A DNA stretch of 64,000 bases, from contig JASAND010006862.1 in assembly GCA_030248195.1 (NCBI GenBank), forward strand, positions 30,001-94,000, in the 5' to 3' direction. A program made the position numbers and the translations under genes. The notes under the pieces were generated by a model. That model did not search any database. It worked only from the letters and a program-made list of their open reading frames with translations, and was not told where the DNA came from. Below are positions 31,253 through 42,290 of the stretch, in pieces. The DNA comes from Trissonchulus latispiculum. Lineage: Eukaryota; Nematoda; Enoplea; Enoplida; Ironidae. The first letter of the stretch is position 1. Each line of letters starts with the position of its first letter.

Positions 31253-32495
31253 ATGGCGTAATCAAAGAAAGGTGTGCGATTATAGTCGATTGAGACAAGG
31301 TTATCAAACTCCCCGTATATAATGATTTCAACCCCCTGAGGATAGCTTGTAGCACTCAACGCCTTACTCAGTTCCATCCGCAGAGAGACGTCTCCCTCTC
31401 GAATTAACTGCATTGCGCCGGTGTCTGTGTTATCCGGGGTCAGATCAAAGGCGAAGAAAGCGTTACCATCTTTGAAATCGGCGTAGCTAATGTAGCACCC
31501 TTTGTCATCCCCGGCCATATCGATAGCTTCAAAAAGAAATACAAAAGGGAAGGTGTATCCCCTAGGTTTAGAGAAGTCAATTTTCATGGGTTGTCTAGGA
31601 ATGTACTCGTCCCCGCATTTTAGACTAATTTCGGTAATGTTAATTGTCTCCAGAGTGAGTGGGTCAGCTGTCAGAGAACCGTTAAACGCCTCAGACTTGA
31701 CTACCCTCTAATCACCTTTCTAGGAAGTTGGCCAGTGAATACAGAGTTTTCGACAATAGTTTGTACGCCTGCGCTCAGATGTCTAGTCACCACCTTAGTT
31801 CGTCGGATGGGGTATTTAGCCGTGTTACCTTGGGAAAGAATATTTTCAATAGCTAGAGACATAGAGTCCTGGCACTTAACCTTTCTTACGTACCAGCGCA
31901 TGTCCTTAACCTTTACTTTGCTGCTTCCCTGAGAACTGAGACAGAACTCATCGGGATTTCGGTGCAGCTCAATAGTCAGTTGACAGTCGCTTAGGAGGTA
32001 CTTTTCCTGTTTAAACAGGTCGCAGTGGATAGGCGCCATGAACTCAGCGGACTTTGTTGCAACCCAGGTGCCCCGAGTACCAGAGTCGAACTCGTAGCCG
32101 GCAGCCTGTAAATGGCCTTCTTTTGCATTCCGAGAGTAATTTAGCATAGTTTCAATGTAAGCCTGGTACGCGTAGTGGGGCCCCGAATTGTAAATTTCCT
32201 TGTCTGAAAGATTGACTATGCAGCGCTGGAAAAAGGTTTTGCCGAAAAGGCTAATGGGTGTCCCTGCATCGCCCTCAATTTTAACCCTGAGGTAGAGGTA
32301 ATTTTTGTTTAGATCAAGCATGTACGAGTCTTTAGGAACGTTGAAACGGTAAGGGCCCGAGTCTGTAATTGGATTTTGTGGACCGATTTCCGCCCAGTAC
32401 CCATGCTCTACGGCAACTTGAGTAGGTGGGACAGAGAATAGGTCTAATTCCGACTTGAACCCAGGGAGAGATCGTGAATCAACTTGCTTAGTCAT
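31249..32495 (-). pseudogene. Major capsid protein (double jelly roll), frameshifted
   Basis: Two frames, 32,495-31,701 (~264 codons) and the continuation to 31,249, cover the full-length homolog of the block-C capsid protein (52,883). Matching blocks: SLPGFKSELDLFSVPPTQV near the N-terminus, PKDSYMLDLNKNYLYLR, LSDKEIYNSG, and at the end DNTDTGAMQLIREGDVSLRM and the EIIIYGEFDNL…IDYNRTPFFDYAI end. A frameshift near 31,705 separates the two halves. Double-jelly-roll capsid proteins form the trimeric hexons of adeno- and Polinton-type virions. Broken in this copy. Confidence 0.92.
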
Positions 32496-32497
32496 GC

Positions 32498-32915
32498 TTA
32501 TGTGAATATATCTACATTTTGTTTCGGTGCTCTACCTCGTCCACGTACTCCTTTTATGTTGTTAGATTTAGGTCTTTGACCAATACCTTCACCTTGTTGA
32601 ATATGTTCACCTGCAGCGGGCGGTTAATGTCTCACCAAGAAACTGTTTACCTCTCCGTTTCGCAGCTGCTTTTATGTCTTCACCTTGGGTTACGTCTGAT
32701 GCTAGTGCTAATGCGTTTTTTGCAAGACTTTTACCTGCAGATAGACCGACTCGTTTAAGAATTGGAAGTGCGGCTCTAAATAAACCCCGGAATATGTTGC
32801 CTATCCCTGCTCCTCGTTGGTACGGAAGCCCCGCGTATGCCGGAAGCGCCCCACCAGTTTGAAGTAGGGTTAGCTCCCAAGTATCTTGAGTCTCGGGTAT
32901 GTACTGGCAGCGCAT
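32498..32915 (-). pseudogene. Minor structural protein (pVI/pX-like), frameshifted
   Basis: Homolog of the 52,451 gene of block C. N-terminus MRCQYIPET…, then YQRGAGIGNIFRGL and a conserved P-x-x-K-R-V-G-L helix, an A-A-K-R-R-G-K stretch, and after a 1-nt shift near 32,607 a C-terminal QQGEGIG… basic tail. The glycine-rich YQRG motif followed by an amphipathic helix resembles cement or membrane-lytic minor proteins of adeno-like viruses; the exact equivalence is inference. Confidence 0.65.
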
Positions 32916-33689
32916 TATCGTCGCCTTCTGAAGTGAAGCTTAACGTAAACTTTTCCGAATGCAAATTGTACAGGCCTTCCCGCATCATCGTTTATATTGA
33001 TTTCTACAGTATCGAAGTCTTTGTGAAGGACAGGGACGTAATGTGGATTGTGGTATTCCTTATTTACTACCGCCCCATGAGTTCCCTCGGTTGTAACTAC
33101 CCGAATTAGAGGTACCAGGGCGTTTCCTATTACTTGAGGAGCCACCAGGTCGCAGTAAACGAAGAGAGAGTAGAAACCCAGTCTAAGATCAGGTTCAGAC
33201 TCAGCTACGAAAACTATTTTGTCATCTACTGGATCACCGTCCCTTTGCATTGGGTCGGGGTAGTAACCTAACATCATCCAGAGATTTTTGCTTAACTTAA
33301 CGGTATTGGGAAAGGTCTTTGGTATTGAAAACATTACCCTGTGCCTATACCCATCGAATCTAAATTTAATTGGTGCTCTCTCGCCTGTGACGGGATGTTC
33401 CATGTTGAGAATAGTGAAATTAATTGCGTCACATAGGTCGTCCACTGTTTCGTAGTGTCGTTTTGGTAGGAGTTTAACCATTGAGGTCTTGTCAGGAAAC
33501 TTAAAGGAGACGGCCGAGTTAGCAGCAGAAAGATTACCCCCACGTCACTGGATACATCATTTCCACGAGAGCAACTTCCCACTCACCTTGTAATTTTATT
33601 CTATGAGGGAGCTTAACTCGATAATCATTTAGAGAGTTAGTTTTGAAGTCCCCCGTGTTACTGGGGAGGAACATATAGAAATCCGTCAT
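32915..33689 (-). pseudogene. Penton-like single-jelly-roll minor capsid protein, frameshifted
   Basis: The N-terminal part (33,689 to about 33,535) encodes MTDFYMFLPSN…, LPHRI…GEWEVALVEM…YPVTW; after a frameshift near 33,535 the frame 33,481-32,915 continues with DAINFTI, LRLGFYSLFVYCDLVAPQVIG, and the HYVPVLHKDFDTVEI…KLHFRRRR end. Same family as both block-C penton-like genes (50,936, 51,697). The protein sits at capsid vertices. Its start lies inside the end of the integrase frame, as in block C. Confidence 0.85.
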
Positions 33690-34706
33690 TTTCTGATATC
33701 CAACTATTGAACTTATCTGGATAGCCTAACCACTCGACAAAATACTCTTTCCTTCTACCCCGCTTCCGAGTTTTTACCTTTTCAACCCAATAAGAGTCTG
33801 GTTTATCTACTTTTTGTGACTCCTCGGGATAGAATAGGCCCTGTATTATTTCATCGCCAAGGTCTTCAAGTTCGTACATTCCGCTTGGGTGAACCGACTT
33901 TATTTTGAAAAGTTCCTCTGACCAATTTGGTAGGTAGCCTTTCTCAAATCTCCGTTTAGTCTTGCTTATTCGAACGATGTCACCTATTTCAAACTGCTTG
34001 CTTAACGTGTCCCCCTTACTTAGGAATATTTCTCTTACATGAGCCTCATTCTCTGGTATCGAAGCCTCTGTTGGTGTCATTTTAATTGTACGGTGCTTTG
34101 AATTGTTATAAGCACTTACGAAACTCTGGAGAACGTCTAGGTACCTGTAGCTCCTTGTTCGCGTAAACTACTTCCATATTTTTGTTTTCAGGGTTCTGTT
34201 AAAACGTTCAACAATGCTATACTTTATGTCGGGGTTATTGCAGGTGTAGTAGCGAATGTCCTTTGATTTTAGTAAACTTTGAAATTTTTTATTCAGAAAT
34301 TTTTTCAGTCACTTAATACCTTTTGGGGTTTACGTCCTTGAGATAGGATATTCTCGAACGCTGCAGTGATGTCCGCCCCCGATTTGCTTTTTACAGGCTC
34401 TACCCAGGCGTACTTGCTGAAGCCGTCAATGCAGGTGAGTAAGAAGTGATAATCGTCATTTTGCTCAGCTAGGTTTGCCATGTCTGCTAAGTCAATTTGC
34501 CACTGCTCATCAATATCATGGAATACGTAACTAAGGTGGGCATACTTTCGCTTAATCGGTTTGTGGACAGAGTAGGTATATTGCTTTCCCAGCCACCCCT
34601 TGACTCGATTCTGAGAAATCCCTGCTGCTTTTGCCAAAGTGTTTATACCGGAAAACGCTCAGGGTTGGGTTGGATCGTAATATAATTTGGTTAGAAGGTC
34701 TTCCAT
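33658..34706 (-). pseudogene. Retroviral-type integrase with chromodomain, broken
   Basis: Pieces of the 49,813 homolog: start at 34,706, an in-frame TGA about 15 codons later, core frame 34,637-34,305 with the first catalytic Asp (EQWQIDLADM) and the second (LSD at the end), then disruption until 34,080-33,658, which carries the C-terminal DNA-binding part and a chromodomain (YWVEKV…KEYFVEWLGYPDKFNSWI). The integrase inserts the element and makes the 6-bp duplication. Dead here. Confidence 0.9.
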
Positions 34707-34766
34707 TTTAGTTTTGCTAGTGCTTTACTGAAGTTAAAATGTTTCGGCTTGCGTTTTGCACGTTTA

Positions 34767-35399
34767 TTACGTTTTTGTACGTTTATGTTTTGGTTTTCGT
34801 TTCGTTTTGTCTGTCTTAGGTTGATTTACGTAGCGTCCCGTTCCAAATTGAAGTCTCTGTTTTACTTTTCGTATCCGTTCAACCGTGTCCGTTATCGAAG
34901 GAGTGCCTTTTATTGCTTCCCAACGTTGACGATTGAAGATAAACTCTCTTGGAACATTACTTTCCCTTAGTACCTCTGCAAACAATTCCCAACCTCTTGC
35001 AGGAGAGACTGTTTTACGGTTGCGCACAAAGTCATGAATTAGGTCGAAGATTCTAGAACCCGGCTCTGATTTACCCTTGTATTCTATCTCCCCTTTCTCG
35101 TTTACTTTAAAGTCAGGAATAGATTGGACAAAGTTAATGAGATTTTCCCCTTTACTTTGGAGAGTTATAGGTAGAGTGGACACGATGTCGGGAAGAACCT
35201 GTTCGGTGGGTTCGGTAGTGGTTATGTCTAATTTATAGGGCTTTTCCTTCAAGAACCTTCTCCTGTAATTAGCCTGTTGGTACTTTTTTGACTTTGTGTC
35301 GGCAGATTCTTTACCTTTTAACTTTTCTACGACATCTTTCTCTAGAATTTCTTGGTGCTGATCGAACTCTTCAGGTTTTACTAAGATTGAGTACTCCAT
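34767..35399 (-). CDS. Conserved Polinton protein of unknown function (MEYSILVKP family)
   Basis: 210 residues. Shared with block C (49,301): MEYSILVKP-x-x-F-D-x-H, a basic Y-R-R-R-x-L-x-x-K/R-P helix, D-I-V-S-T-L-P-x-T-L-Q-x-K-G, and an SRI-[FY]-DLIHDF-[VI]-RNR block followed by SNVPRE. The C-terminal 40 residues are Lys/Arg-rich. Its position between a small hydrophobic-tail protein and integrase is the same in both elements. Probably a virion core or DNA-associated protein (inference). Intact. Confidence 0.7.
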   Translation of the reverse strand: MEYSILVKPEEFDQHQEILEKDVVEKLKGKESADTKSKKYQQANYRRRFLKEKPYKLDITTTEPTEQVLPDIVSTLPITLQSKGENLINFVQSIPDFKVNEKGEIEYKGKSEPGSRIFDLIHDFVRNRKTVSPARGWELFAEVLRESNVPREFIFNRQRWEAIKGTPSITDTVERIRKVKQRLQFGTGRYVNQPKTDKTKRKPKHKRTKT

Positions 35400-35734
35400 T
35401 ATTTTATAAAGCTACTTGCAATACCACTGACTATCCCAATTAGCTGACCGAGGAGAGCGGGAATAACGCCACCCTTCTGAACTATAATTTGCTTCTTGTC
35501 CTTAAGTTTTACTTTCTTATCTCTCAAAGTTCGTAATATATTTACGTGTTTGCGCAGAGCTCTTTTGTCTGCTTCAGTTAGTTCGACGTTTCCAGAAAGT
35601 ACGTTCCCAATGCAGTCTAGGATAGTTCTAATTAAACTAAGATCACTGCTTTCAATGACAGCTTCTCTGTCCTTTTTCTCACAGTTGCAGAGATGTATGA
35701 GACAGGGAAGATTGCTTTCAAATCTCTTTGCCAT
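35399..35734 (-). CDS. Conserved small protein with hydrophobic C-terminal tail
   Basis: 111 residues. Conserved with 48,935 in block C: an N-terminal CNCEKKDREAVIES-type helix, N-V-L-S-G-N-V, K-R-A-L-R-K-H, the basic L-K-D-K-K-Q-I-I-V-Q-K-G-G motif, then a glycine-rich hydrophobic tail (ALLGQLIGIVSGIASSFI). The tail could insert in a membrane or bind capsid. Intact; stop and next start overlap by 1 nt (ATAATG). Confidence 0.7.
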   Translation of the reverse strand: MAKRFESNLPCLIHLCNCEKKDREAVIESSDLSLIRTILDCIGNVLSGNVELTEADKRALRKHVNILRTLRDKKVKLKDKKQIIVQKGGVIPALLGQLIGIVSGIASSFIK

Positions 35735-35833
35735 TCTGCGCTTTTATTGACTTTGAATGCTATCATCAGATTATGGGCATTCAGCGTTTTTATTGATTTA
35801 ATGTTGTATGCTGATTTATGTGTATTGACTATA

Positions 35834-36486
35834 CTACTTGGTCCCATTACCCGTTTTTATTGATTTCGGTAAGTATACCCCTGTCCGGTCAAGTATATCT
35901 GTTCTAAGTCGGTATTGCTCTGGGCTTTTTTGGTCGAGGTCAATTAAGAGATAACCGTGAGGCATTGATGTTGCGTGATTGAAAGATTCCATAAAGTAAG
36001 TGGTGTTAGTTGAAAACATTTGTCGGGCTAGATTCATTGCCGTAAGCTTATCTGCTGGATTTTTCATTAAAACTATGTATTGGCAGTTTATTCGGTTTGT
36101 TCTTTGTTTATCATAAAATAAATCCTGGGTAATGTGAACAACGCTGCAAGACCAGTGGTGGCATCCCCGGGTGAACAGTCTGACCAGTTTCGAGTCCTTT
36201 TTTACTTCATCCATAAGATCGTCAAGAATTAGTAAAATCGGTTCTGTGTTCCTCTTAAGTTGCTCCAAATCAGGTAAACCCTCAACAAACTCAGCGTCTA
36301 TTTTTTCGTATGCCGCCTGCCACTCCGTAAAACACCAAATAACCCTTTTCGGGGAGGTCTGATCAGTCTATGTGCGTTTTTAACAAGTTTTGACACGAAC
36401 GTAGTCTTCCCTGCCTTAGTCGGGGCTGAGACCATGCAGGTGAAAGGATGCTTGAAGTAGAGAAAGTCACAAGGAATACAAGTCAT
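35834..36486 (-). pseudogene. FtsK/HerA-type DNA packaging ATPase, frameshifted
   Basis: N-terminal frame 36,486-~36,300 carries Walker A (APTKAGKTTF); the frame 36,268-35,834 carries Walker B (PILLILDDLM), the LFTRGCHHWSC block, ITQDLFYDKQRTNRIN and YIVLMKNPADKL. A frameshift lies in the 36,268-36,330 region. Homolog of the intact 48,282 gene. The motor pumps genome DNA into the capsid. Confidence 0.9.
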
Positions 36487-36868
36487 TTAGTTCGCTTTTC
36501 GTAAGGTAGATAGGTCCGAGGTAAGCGCTTTCTATCTTTTTATTGACGTCAAGACAAAGCTGAAAATTGTATACCTCTGAAATGAAGGGACAGTGCTTAG
36601 CTGTGGCGGTTCCACAACTTCCTACAGAGCATTCATAGTAGAGGTCAAGAATTGCGTTAAACAGGGTTGGTGAGTAATAAACGTATTGCCCTTGTTTGGA
36701 GATCCGTATTCTTCCGTGTGTTTGGTAGTCTGTGTGTAGCCGCTCCTCACAACTTCCGGTCCAAAGCCAAATATTTAAAGAAACACTAATTATAAAGGCT
36801 ACAGTGAGTATGACAGCAAAACCACAATGGAGAATGTCTTTCGTTGGGCTCATTTTGGTCTCAGTCAT
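36467..36868 (-). CDS. Type II-like membrane glycoprotein candidate upstream of the ATPase
   Basis: About 133 residues from the first ATG (36,868). A single helix (FAVILTVAFIISVSLNIWLW, about 18-37) followed by a cysteine-rich ectodomain: YYECSVGSC, HCPF, LCLD and a C-terminal G-P-I-Y-L-T-x-S-E-L-N-D-L-Y-S-L. The same order of features is in the 47,366 protein of block C (YNCLNFQC, CPY, LCLD, GPVSFT…YQLYSQ), also just upstream of the ATPase. Intact. Likely displayed on a membrane with a disulfide-stabilised fold; role unknown. Confidence 0.62.
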   Translation of the reverse strand: MTETKMSPTKDILHCGFAVILTVAFIISVSLNIWLWTGSCEERLHTDYQTHGRIRISKQGQYVYYSPTLFNAILDLYYECSVGSCGTATAKHCPFISEVYNFQLCLDVNKKIESAYLGPIYLTKSELNDLYSL

Positions 36869-36974
36869 TTCAATGTTGTTTGTCAATTGGTACGTATCAA
36901 TTTCTGGTTTCTATGAGGTCGTTTTATTCTTGTACTTTAATTAATTTTATACTAAACTTTCAGTATTCCATTGG

Positions 36975-37290
36975 GACCCTTTTCCAGAACATTTACCATG
37001 CTTGCCATCTGCCGCCCCCAGGGACCATCTCACAAAATTATTTGCACGCTTACCATCTGTCATCCCCAGGGACCGAAAACCAACACAATATAATTATCCC
37101 CCAGGGACCGTTTCATAAACTTTTTTGTACGCTTGCCATCTGTCGTCCCTTGGGACCCAAAACTGAAGCCCGATAATTGTTCCCTTGGGACCCTTTTGCG
37201 GAATTTTTTCTGCGCTTGCCAGATGTTCTCCCTTGGGACTTTTCATAATTTTAAACCCCGCTTACCATCTGTCGTCCCTTGGGACACCTG
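36975..37290. repeat. Interspersed direct repeats between the two transcription units of block B
   Basis: Five or more copies of a word close to GCTTGCCATCTGTCGTCCC followed by YTGGGACC. Related words are in both terminal repeats. Located between the leftward gene cassette and the PolB promoter; could be enhancer, origin or binding sites. Confidence 0.6.
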
Positions 37291-37421
37291 TCAGTTTTGA
37301 TTGATGACCCACCCTGTCGGCGCCTTTGATCTTTGCCGCACCTGTCAAATTTGATTGATGACCTGTCACTTTGTCGCTGTCGACACCTTTGATCTTTGTC
37401 CCTTGGGAATTAACGAAAACC

Positions 37422-37429
37422 TATATAAG
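37422..37429 (+). promoter_or_regulatory. TATA box of the block-B PolB transcription unit
   Basis: TATATAAG about 340 nt upstream of the PolB ATG, followed by a (TC)n tract (37,488-37,514) and a 5' leader rich in ACATATAAA words (37,545-37,750). Confidence 0.55.
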
Positions 37430-37769
37430 GGCGCAAAAATCGGGTACCCCGTCAGTTGGACTCTGTCAGTCGTCGTGAGCGGTCGGTTCTCTCTCTCTCT
37501 CTCTCTCTCTCTCTGCGATATTGCGATCTTGAAATAGATACATATAAAAGTTTCGAAATATATACATATAAACGATAAGGTTAATATAAACGGTGACGAT
37601 AAAGTACATATAAACAGCAAAGTTAATAAAAGCTCTAAATCAATAAAAGCGACAAGTTTCAATTACCACATAAACACAGAAGGACATATAAACGTTAAAT
37701 AAGAGTGACTAAGTACATATAAAGGGTAATTACATAAAACGACTTATAAATATTCTTTTAATTTTGATT

Positions 37770-40700
37770 ATGTCTTCGATTGCTCAGTTGAACGCTGCCA
37801 TTGAAACGGGAGTTTGGAAGGGAAATCCCGAAATTACTCAGGCCCTTCGGGCCCAAGCCATCTCCCTCACAAAAACGAAGTGGGACGGCAACACCGCAAT
37901 AGGGAACGATGAATTCTGGACCTACGCCCAATCTTTACCCCAAACCACCACTCCAACTGATAGCACATCCCATACCTGCCCCTCCTGCAATGAGTCTTTC
38001 CCCACATTGGCCGGGCTACATAAGCACAAGGCTATCCATTCCTCTATTCCCATTTACCATTGTCCACATTGTGAAAAGACGTTTACCCGAAAAAATAACA
38101 TGGGAAGACATATTACAAAGTTCCATCCGAATGGGTGCCCTTCCTATGAATGCAGAAAGTGTGGGTTCAAATATAAAACTTATAAAGGGTATCAAGGCCA
38201 TCTTAGAACACATCGAGAAGCCCCAAAAGTCCCAGACCCTAGAACTCTTAGACAGACCTACTTTTCAAATCTCCCTACTGAAGATGCCTCAAAACTGACC
38301 AGAAGCATTGTGAAGGATCTTCCCGAAGACCTTGCACAAATTTACAGGGAGAATTGGAGTCGGATTAGGACTCCATATTTTATTTCATCTGGTATTCAAA
38401 ATAGGTATAACTTTCGGCTGGAGGACCCGTCCAAATTGAAGGACCTGGTCAAAATTATCTTCAAACTTCAAAGGTGGCAATTTAAATTTAACCTTTCTTT
38501 CGGGTTCGTTCCTAGGAATATAGAAGATGGTGAACTTAGGTATTATTACCCCTCCGGAAATAGCTGCTATTTCGATGAGCCCATACACATTTCAAATGAA
38601 GGTGATCTGGGAAAACTTTTTTACGAGTTGGATAGAGGGGACATCCTGGAATGGGTTAGGCAGCAGCGACCCAATACAAAGTGGACAGTCCTCAGGATTA
38701 CTAATGTTTGCTTTTACATTAATAAACTTATCTCCTATGCCGTGGGTGAGGCTAGGTATCTACCCGATTACGTGAAAAATAACCGAGGCATCAATGCTCT
38801 TATAAAGAATGAAAATTCAGGGAGACCCTACCAAGACGAGAAGTGCTTGTTTAGGTGTTTAGGGCGTCGGGATCAAAGCTTCATGCGTTGGAGGAAAAGA
38901 CTAATGAGGTAATTGATCAATGGGTTCAACCTAGGAAAGAGTTTAATGGAGTGACTTTAGAAGATTTGGATGAGATTGAGGAAACATTTGATGTCGCTAT
39001 CACAGTTTATGAGTTAGGGCCTAGAGCTGAGGAAGCTGATGAGGAGCCTGAAGATCTCAATGAACTATTAATTAGAAACCACGAAAGAGATCAGGAAATT
39101 ACAGACATTGCAGCAAAGTTAGTTCGACTTCCTCTGGGTAAACATTCTAGGAAAATGGCCCTAAACATTTACGAAAACCACTTCTCCTTCATTAAAAATG
39201 TAAACAAATTCACCCAAAGTTGGAAATACTGAAACTGTGACAAACTATTCCACCATCATGGTAAATTTATGAAACATTCGAAAAGCTGTGAGAAAGGTAT
39301 AAAACAAATCTTCCCTGGTGGAGGAGTCGGGCCAACGAAAACAATCTTACAGAAAATTAGTGAGCTAGGAATTCCGGTGCCAGAATGGTACTACCCCTTT
39401 AGAATCTCCTACGATTTCGAATGTATGTTCAAGGAAACAGATAAAAAAGTGGGCCTAAACTTATTTACGAAAAGGAACTCATTCCCGCCTCTGTTTCCAT
39501 TGCATCCAATGTCCCTGGTTGCGAAACTCCAAAATGTATAATAACCACTGGGGATTCCTACGATTTAGTGGTCCGAATGAAGGACTATATGGAAGAGATA
39601 GCCGATAAGGCCTACGAACTTCTTAGGGAAATCTACGAGCCCACCCTTTCCGGTCTAGCAGAGCATGAAAAATTTCTAGCCGACTTCGAGGAATGGTTAA
39701 AGGAAGTACCAACTCTAGGATTTAACTCGGGAAAATTTTATATGAACCTTATTAAGTCTTGTTTAATCAAAAATTTACTCCTAAATGGGCAAGACATAAA
39801 TTATACAGTTAAAAAGAATAACAACTACATGGCCCTCTCTACCCCGAAATTGTACTTTCTTGATATTTACTAATTACCTTGCCGCAGGTACTTCCTTCAG
39901 GCTACCGAAAAGATGGTAGAATTTTGGAAAACTATGGGAATTGACATGTTTAAAAGTGGGGCAATTTCTCTACCTGGCCTGGCTTACAAACACATGATGA
40001 ATAAAATACCTAAACGTACGATCGTTCCCCTGGTTAATAAGTTTACTAAACATTGGCACAAATTAATTAAAGATAATATAGTTGGTGGGCCTAGCTTGGT
40101 ATTCCATAGATATCATGAAGCCGGGATCACTGAAATTACAAATGGGTTCAAAGTTGCTCAAATTATTGCAAAGTTGCCCTATATCTCTGGTGTACAATGC
40201 AGGAAATGCCCACTGGTCTGTACGCCGAATGGAAACCCACTGAAGATGGGAAATTCAAGAGATGGTTACAAAAGGGCAGAAAAGAAGCAATGTGGCTGGA
40301 ATATATGGCAAAGTCAATGGGGGTTCAAGTTGAGCATGCCTACAATGGGGGACAAAAAAGAATAGGAAAATCTAAAGTGGATGGGTGGGTCTCCGACAAG
40401 AATCTAGTCCTACAATTTCATGGGTGCTATTTCCACGGGCACGGCTGCCAATTGGATAGGAATAAGGACCTAGAAGATAGAACTAAAAGAAGGGAAAGAA
40501 CAGAAAGAGTCTCCTAGTCAATTAAGGATGGCGGTTTCGATTTACTTGAAAAGTGGGAATGCGAGTTTGATAAAGACCTAAGAGATTCCCCGTATATGGA
40601 AGAGTTTATGGAGGAACACTTCAATCTCCCTAAAAAAAGATCGGTCCTTACTTTTGCACAGTTAGTCACCCAAATTCAAGCCAATAGACTCTTCGGATTA

Positions 40701-41756
40701 GTTGAGGTAGATATTGAGGTTCCTGAAGATAAGAAGGAACATTTTGCTGAGATGACCCCTATATTTAAAAATGTAGAAATTACTAAGGAAGACATTGGGG
40801 ATCATATGAAATCTTTTTGCTAATTGAAATCTTATGAATCAACCGAGAAGGGGACTAATTGGGAGTTACTTTGGAAAGAAAATTCTTTTGGCTACTCCTC
40901 TAATTAGGTGGTATCTGAAACATGGGTTAAAAATTACTAAAATTTACCAGGCAATAGAATTCCAACCTAAAACCTGTTTCAAAGAATTGGGAGATGAGGT
41001 CTCAAAGGGGAAATGTTCAAACTTCTAGGAAATTCTTACTATGGTCGGACAATTACAAACTTAGAAAAGCACCAAGATGTAAAATATTGTCAAAGGTCAG
41101 GGGCTAGTAGAGAAGTAAATGGGTGGAGGTTTAGAAGACTAGATGATCTGGGAAATGGGGTATACGAAGTTCAATCAGCAAAGTCCAAAATTGTCTACCG
41201 ACTTCCAGAATTGGTGGGGTTCTTCGTTTACCAATACGCTAAGCTTAGGATGCTACAATTCTACTACGACTGCCTTAAACCAAATTTGTGGCCGGAAGCT
41301 TTCCAATTGTGTCAAATGGACACCGACTCCCTCTATTTCGCCTGCTCTTCCAAAAACTTAAGTGATTGAGTCCCTATTAGAAATGAAAAACAATGGCAAA
41401 AGGCCCTTAAAGATTTCTTTGTCCTAGACCCTTCCCAAAAACGAATACCCGCTTTGTTCAAAGAGGAATGGACCGGAGATGGTATAATAGCCCTTTGTAG
41501 TAAAACTTACCTAGCTTGGGGAAAGACGAACAAAGTCTCCCATAAAGGAGTGAGCAAGGCCCTAAATGAGTACACCCCCAAAGATTTTAAAGAGGTTTTA
41601 GAAACAGGAAATACAAAGTCAGGGGAAAATCGGGGATTCCTACATCCAGAAAACAAAACAGTCCAGTATCATCAAACTAAGGACGCCCTAGGCTATGTTT
41701 ACCCTAAAAGGAAAGTGCTAGCAGATGGGGTGAGTACTGCCCCCTTAGATATATAG
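37770..41756 (+). pseudogene. Family-B DNA polymerase with C2H2 fingers, heavily broken
   Basis: Starts at an ATG within TTATGTCTTCG. The N-terminal open part has three C2H2 fingers (C-P-S-C…H-x3-H, C-P-H-C…H-x4-H, C-R-K-C…H-x3-H) then W-x-x-I-R…YNFRL, NLSFGFV-x-R-N and RPNTKW blocks. Later fragments show Exo I (YDFECMF), an inserted endonuclease-like segment (VDGWVS…FHGCYFHGHGC), motif B (KLLGNSYYG) and motif C (MDTDSLYF). At least eight frameshifts or stops interrupt it between 38,880 and 41,450. The type is the protein-primed PolB of Polintons/adintoviruses, distinct from block A's. Nonfunctional. Confidence 0.88.
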
Positions 41757-41795
41757 CTTACATATGTCTAGTATTGGTTGTTGTGCTTGTTTATC

Positions 41796-42284
41796 CCAAC
41801 AGTCCTCCTTAGGAATAATGTATATAGTTGTATATAAATGTTGTGTGTAGAAAACAAAAAAAAGAATACAAAATAAAAATACAAAAACATTAGACTAGGA
41901 CCGGGCTTAGTTTGTACATATTATAGATACGTAGGCAGCTTAGATAGGTAAGTAGTGTATATATATAGGTAGGTAGATAGTCCTTAAATAGGCCGACGCC
42001 GGGTCCCAAGCCCCGGGGGAAGAACGCAGAGGGACGGAAAGGAAAGCAGTGATAAACCTATACGACTCGTTTTGAAATACTTACCTTCTAACCGATTGAT
42101 GGAAAAGAAAAAGATGGAATCCCTAGAGACAACAGACGGTATTGGAAAGAAAAATTTCAAACACAAACCCCAGGGGAGAAAAGATGGGATTAACAAAACT
42201 TTCAAACACAGATCTCAAGGGACTTTAAACTTTCAAGGTCATTGACTCCCGGAGTCAGGGTCGAAATGGCCCTCCTATACTACT
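41796..42284. repeat. Right terminal inverted repeat of block B
   Basis: Inverted relative to 27,370-27,908. Followed by the target duplication GACACC (42,285-42,290). Confidence 0.8.
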
Positions 42285-42290
42285 GACACC

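Larger units (their letters stand above)
27370..42284. mobile_element. Block B: Polinton/Maverick (adintovirus-like) element, decayed
   Basis: A 14.9-kb element with AGTAGTATAG…CTATACTACT termini (the AG/CT ends of Polintons) and a perfect 6-bp target duplication. It encodes the full diagnostic set: family-B polymerase, retroviral-like integrase with chromodomain, FtsK/HerA-type ATPase, adenain-like protease, double-jelly-roll major capsid protein and penton. At least six of these carry frameshifts or stops, so this copy is dead. The morphogenesis cassette runs on the minus strand and PolB on the plus strand from a divergent promoter region. Confidence 0.95.
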
